A stretch of 36,106 nucleotides of DNA from Zoogloea sp. (GTDB lineage: Bacteria; Pseudomonadota; Gammaproteobacteria; Burkholderiales; Rhodocyclaceae), in NCBI GenBank assembly GCA_023150125.1, contig JAKLLM010000003.1, forward strand, positions 1 through 36,106, written 5' to 3'. This document shows positions 34,545-36,106 of this stretch, in pieces. Under the pieces are notes generated by a model. It searched no databases, was not told the origin of the DNA, and worked only from the letters and a program-made list of their open reading frames with translations. How positions within the stretch are numbered: position 1 is the first letter of the stretch; each line of letters starts with the position of its first letter. The translations under genes and the position numbers were made by a program.

Positions 34545-35168
34545 TCAGCGGATGAAGACGGTATTGGGCTTGAGCGGCGGCACCACGCTGCGCTCGACGA
34601 CCACCTTCTCGACCGCGCCACGGTTGGCATCGCTCAGGATGTAGTTGAGGTCGCGGTTATTGAGGAAGGCCTGCCCCGACGAGACGATGATCCCACTGTC
34701 GGCCTGGATCAGGCGGGCATTGATGACGATCCCGTCGCCGTTGCGGGCCAGCGTCCCGGCCAGGAAATAATGGATGTTGTGGTTCCGGCGCAGCTCGGCC
34801 ACGTCGCGGCTGAACACGAAGTCACCGTTGCTGCGCACCTTCACGTGGTCCCGCGCCTTGAAGTCGACAACGCCGAAACCGCGCACATACATCTCGTGCA
34901 TGAGGTTCTCGGCCAGCGTCATGCCCAGCTTGTCGGTCTCGTCGAGGGTGGTCATGTTGACGAAGGACGCCACCGCGATGCGGCTGTCGGAGACATTCTT
35001 GATGTCGCGGTTGCGCGCCAGCTGGGTGGCCAGGAAGCTGCTGACCTGGTTAAGGGTGTTCGACGCGGCCCCGCCGCCGATCTGCACCGTGGCCGGGAAG
35101 GCCGGGAATTCGGCCAGCGCGTTGGTGCACAAGAACGCGGCGCCCAGCGCCAGAATGATCTTTCGCAT
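34545..35168 (-). CDS. flgO: FlgO-family outer-membrane protein
   Basis: A 207-residue exported protein. The signal peptide MRKIILALGAAFLCTNALA is followed by a FlgO domain: VSSFLATQLARNRDIKNV, then SRIAVASFVNMTTLDETDKLG, split here at residues 62-82, and GMTLAENLMHEMYVRGFGVVD as the next helix-strand unit. FLAGTLARNGDGIVINARL matches the later core. In Vibrio FlgO is an outer-membrane flagellar protein. AAGGAG precedes the ATG. It is the last gene of an operon behind the FlgP-like protein and a small lipoprotein, 15 nt after the latter. Confidence 0.85.
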   Translation of the reverse strand: MRKIILALGAAFLCTNALAEFPAFPATVQIGGGAASNTLNQVSSFLATQLARNRDIKNVSDSRIAVASFVNMTTLDETDKLGMTLAENLMHEMYVRGFGVVDFKARDHVKVRSNGDFVFSRDVAELRRNHNIHYFLAGTLARNGDGIVINARLIQADSGIIVSSGQAFLNNRDLNYILSDANRGAVEKVVVERSVVPPLKPNTVFIR

Positions 35169-35183
35169 GTCTGCTCTCCTTGT

Positions 35184-35408
35184 TTAGCGCGCGCAGGCGC
35201 TGTCGGCGCGGACGGACACCTGGAAGCGCGAGCACACCTGGCACGGCGACACCTGGGTGACGTCCTGGACGTTTCGGGTGCATTCGGCAACCGGCTTGTC
35301 CACATAGACGACTTCCTTCGGGGCGCCGCAGCAGTCTTCCTGCTTGGCAACCGTGCCGCAGCCGGACAGCAGGGCGGAGAGCAACAGGGCGGTGGTAAGG
35401 ATCTTCAT
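35184..35408 (-). CDS. Small cysteine-rich lipoprotein in the flgP-flgO operon
   Basis: A 74-residue exported protein. The signal MKILTTALLLSALLSGC has a canonical LLSGC lipobox with Cys17 as the lipidated residue. The mature chain has six more cysteines (CC at 26-27, then in AECTRN, SPCQVCSRF and DSACAR), suggesting disulfide bonds or metal binding. I do not recognise the family. GAGGAAAC precedes the ATG. Its place between FlgP-like and FlgO genes, behind a FliA-like promoter, suggests a part of the outer-membrane flagellar ring; it is not part of the classical Vibrio flgOPT set. Confidence 0.8.
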   Translation of the reverse strand: MKILTTALLLSALLSGCGTVAKQEDCCGAPKEVVYVDKPVAECTRNVQDVTQVSPCQVCSRFQVSVRADSACAR

Positions 35409-35473
35409 GTTGTTGTTTCCTCTTCGATGAATTCGAGGCCCCGGGCTGCACCAGCCCACCCGGGGCAGGTCGG

Positions 35474-35860
35474 TCAGTACCGGACGTCGAGCTCGGCGAC
35501 GGCCTGGTAGATTCCGGGGTCGACGGGCTCGACCCTGATGAAGCGGACACCCTTCAGCGTCGCCCCCGACTCCACCACGATGCTGTCCGCGCCCATCTCG
35601 GATTTCTCCGCCTGGCTGCGGGACTGCAACGTGACGCCGTGGGCCTGCTCGGCCAGCGAGCGCAGCGCCTCGAGCTTGGCGGCGCGGATCGCGGCGAGCT
35701 GCTTGAGGTTGTGCGGGCGTTCGTCGTCCGGCCGCACCGCGGCGAGGCCCACGCCGGTGATCCGGACGCAACGCTCGTCCGCCCAGCACGGCCCGTCGGC
35801 CGCGGCACTGCCCGCAAACAGCGCCACCGACAAACCCAGCATCAAGAGTCGAAAGTTCAT
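35474..35860 (-). CDS. LPP20/FlgP-like exported protein
   Basis: A 128-residue protein with a signal peptide (MNFRLLMLGLSVALFAGSAAA) that lacks a lipobox. The mature region resembles the LPP20/FlgP family: VRITGVGLAAVRPDD, a charged helix AAIRAAKLEALRSLAEQAHGV, then VVESGATLKGVRFIRVEPV and the terminal strand YQAVAELDVRY. Two cysteines (DGPCWADERC) lie near the mature start. In Vibrio and Campylobacter FlgP forms outer-membrane-associated flagellar discs. It leads the operon with the small lipoprotein and flgO, and a FliA-like promoter lies 28 nt upstream. Confidence 0.78.
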   Translation of the reverse strand: MNFRLLMLGLSVALFAGSAAADGPCWADERCVRITGVGLAAVRPDDERPHNLKQLAAIRAAKLEALRSLAEQAHGVTLQSRSQAEKSEMGADSIVVESGATLKGVRFIRVEPVDPGIYQAVAELDVRY

Positions 35861-35888
35861 ATGCTCACAGCAGAACCCAGATGTATGA

Positions 35889-35915
35889 GTTTCGGCAGGA
35901 GAATGTCGATCTTGA
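35889..35915 (-). promoter_or_regulatory. FliA (sigma28)-like promoter of the flgP-lipoprotein-flgO operon
   Basis: On the minus strand TCAAGATC, exactly 11 nt, GCCGAAAC. The -10 matches six of eight bases of GCCGATAA and the -35 begins with TCAAG, the common variant. It is placed to start transcription about 20 nt before the ATG at 35860. It is the best of three such motifs here. Confidence 0.7.
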
Positions 35916-35972
35916 GCTTTTTGATGAATTTAATACTTGCCGGATGTCATCACGGCGGCGCATCGGCCGGCA

Positions 35973-35993
35973 CGGCGTGGCGCCTCCACGCCG
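35973..35993 (-). terminator. Hairpin after the right-edge gene
   Basis: CGGCGTGG (35973-35980) and CCACGCCG (35986-35993) form a perfect 8-bp stem with a 5-nt loop, 5 nt past the stop of the partial gene. No T run follows, so termination strength is uncertain. Confidence 0.4.
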
Positions 35994-35997
35994 CAAC

Positions 35998-36106
35998 TCA
36001 GCGCACGGCGCGGCGCTTCAGCCAGCCGACGACCTCATGCAGCTCGTCATCCTCCCGGACCTGCGCGGCAAAGGCCGCACAGACCGGCTCATCCACCAGC
36101 ACCCGC
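35998..36106 (-). CDS. C-terminal fragment of an unidentified protein (5' end beyond window)
   Basis: An open frame enters from the right edge and stops with TGA at 36000-35998, giving the last 35 residues: VLVDEPVCAAFAAQV, then a charged helix REDDELHEVVGWLKRRAVR at the end. GC-rich third positions and the hairpin just beyond the stop support coding. No family can be assigned from this fragment; given the neighbours it may belong to motility genes. Confidence 0.55.
   Translation of the reverse strand, partial: RVLVDEPVCAAFAAQVREDDELHEVVGWLKRRAVR

Overview
This is a very GC-rich window (I estimate the high sixties in percent G+C), with codons strongly biased to G or C in the third position. 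The gene families point to a flagellated, chemotactic betaproteobacterium. A Rhodocyclales member (Azoarcus/Thauera-like) is my best guess from gene content alone; no sequence search was run.

Layout. 1-2014 (minus): the N-terminal part of a response regulator with a degenerate GGDEF-like domain, next to an AcuI/YhdH-type oxidoreductase. 2164-4964: an HDOD protein converging with the ABC-F ATPase Uup. 5098-5786: a small iron locus with a sigma70-type promoter overlapped by a Fur-box-like palindrome, hemP, an overlapping 54-residue membrane protein and bfd. It is followed by tRNA-Arg(CCU) and an intrinsic terminator. 6148-11436 (minus): a complete branched-chain-amino-acid-type ABC transporter (binding protein, LivH, LivM, LivG, LivF) with a hemerythrin gene at its end. 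11768-15759 (minus): an unknown protein, a large class A penicillin-binding protein and a stand-alone lipoyl-domain protein with a cysteine cluster.

15924-22670: a CHASE3 histidine kinase and a NarL-type regulator whose 3' ends overlap tail to tail; a DUF883 protein; a PRC-barrel-like protein; a metallophosphoesterase coupled to a lipid kinase; a receiver-only protein; a BON lipoprotein; and a YkgJ-type cysteine-cluster protein. 22834-25709: a PhnD-type binding protein directly followed by a hybrid histidine kinase, probably a ligand-sensing pair.

25999-30085 holds the most striking operon. Three genes linked by ATGA overlaps encode an MglA-like GTPase, a histidine kinase, and a receiver domain fused to a complete GspE/PilB-type ATPase. 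The architecture suggests a two-component and GTPase circuit acting on a type IV pilus or secretion motor.

30128-36106 is a motility region. It has two divergent chemoreceptor genes, one split by an in-frame TAG, each with a FliA (sigma28)-like promoter. After them come a FlgT-like gene and an opposing operon for an LPP20/FlgP-like protein, a small cysteine-rich lipoprotein and FlgO, also behind a FliA-like promoter. The window ends inside a further minus-strand gene.

Most of the genes between 15.9 and 36 kb concern sensing, signalling and motility. The long antisense reading frames across the window are GC-driven shadows and are not annotated.
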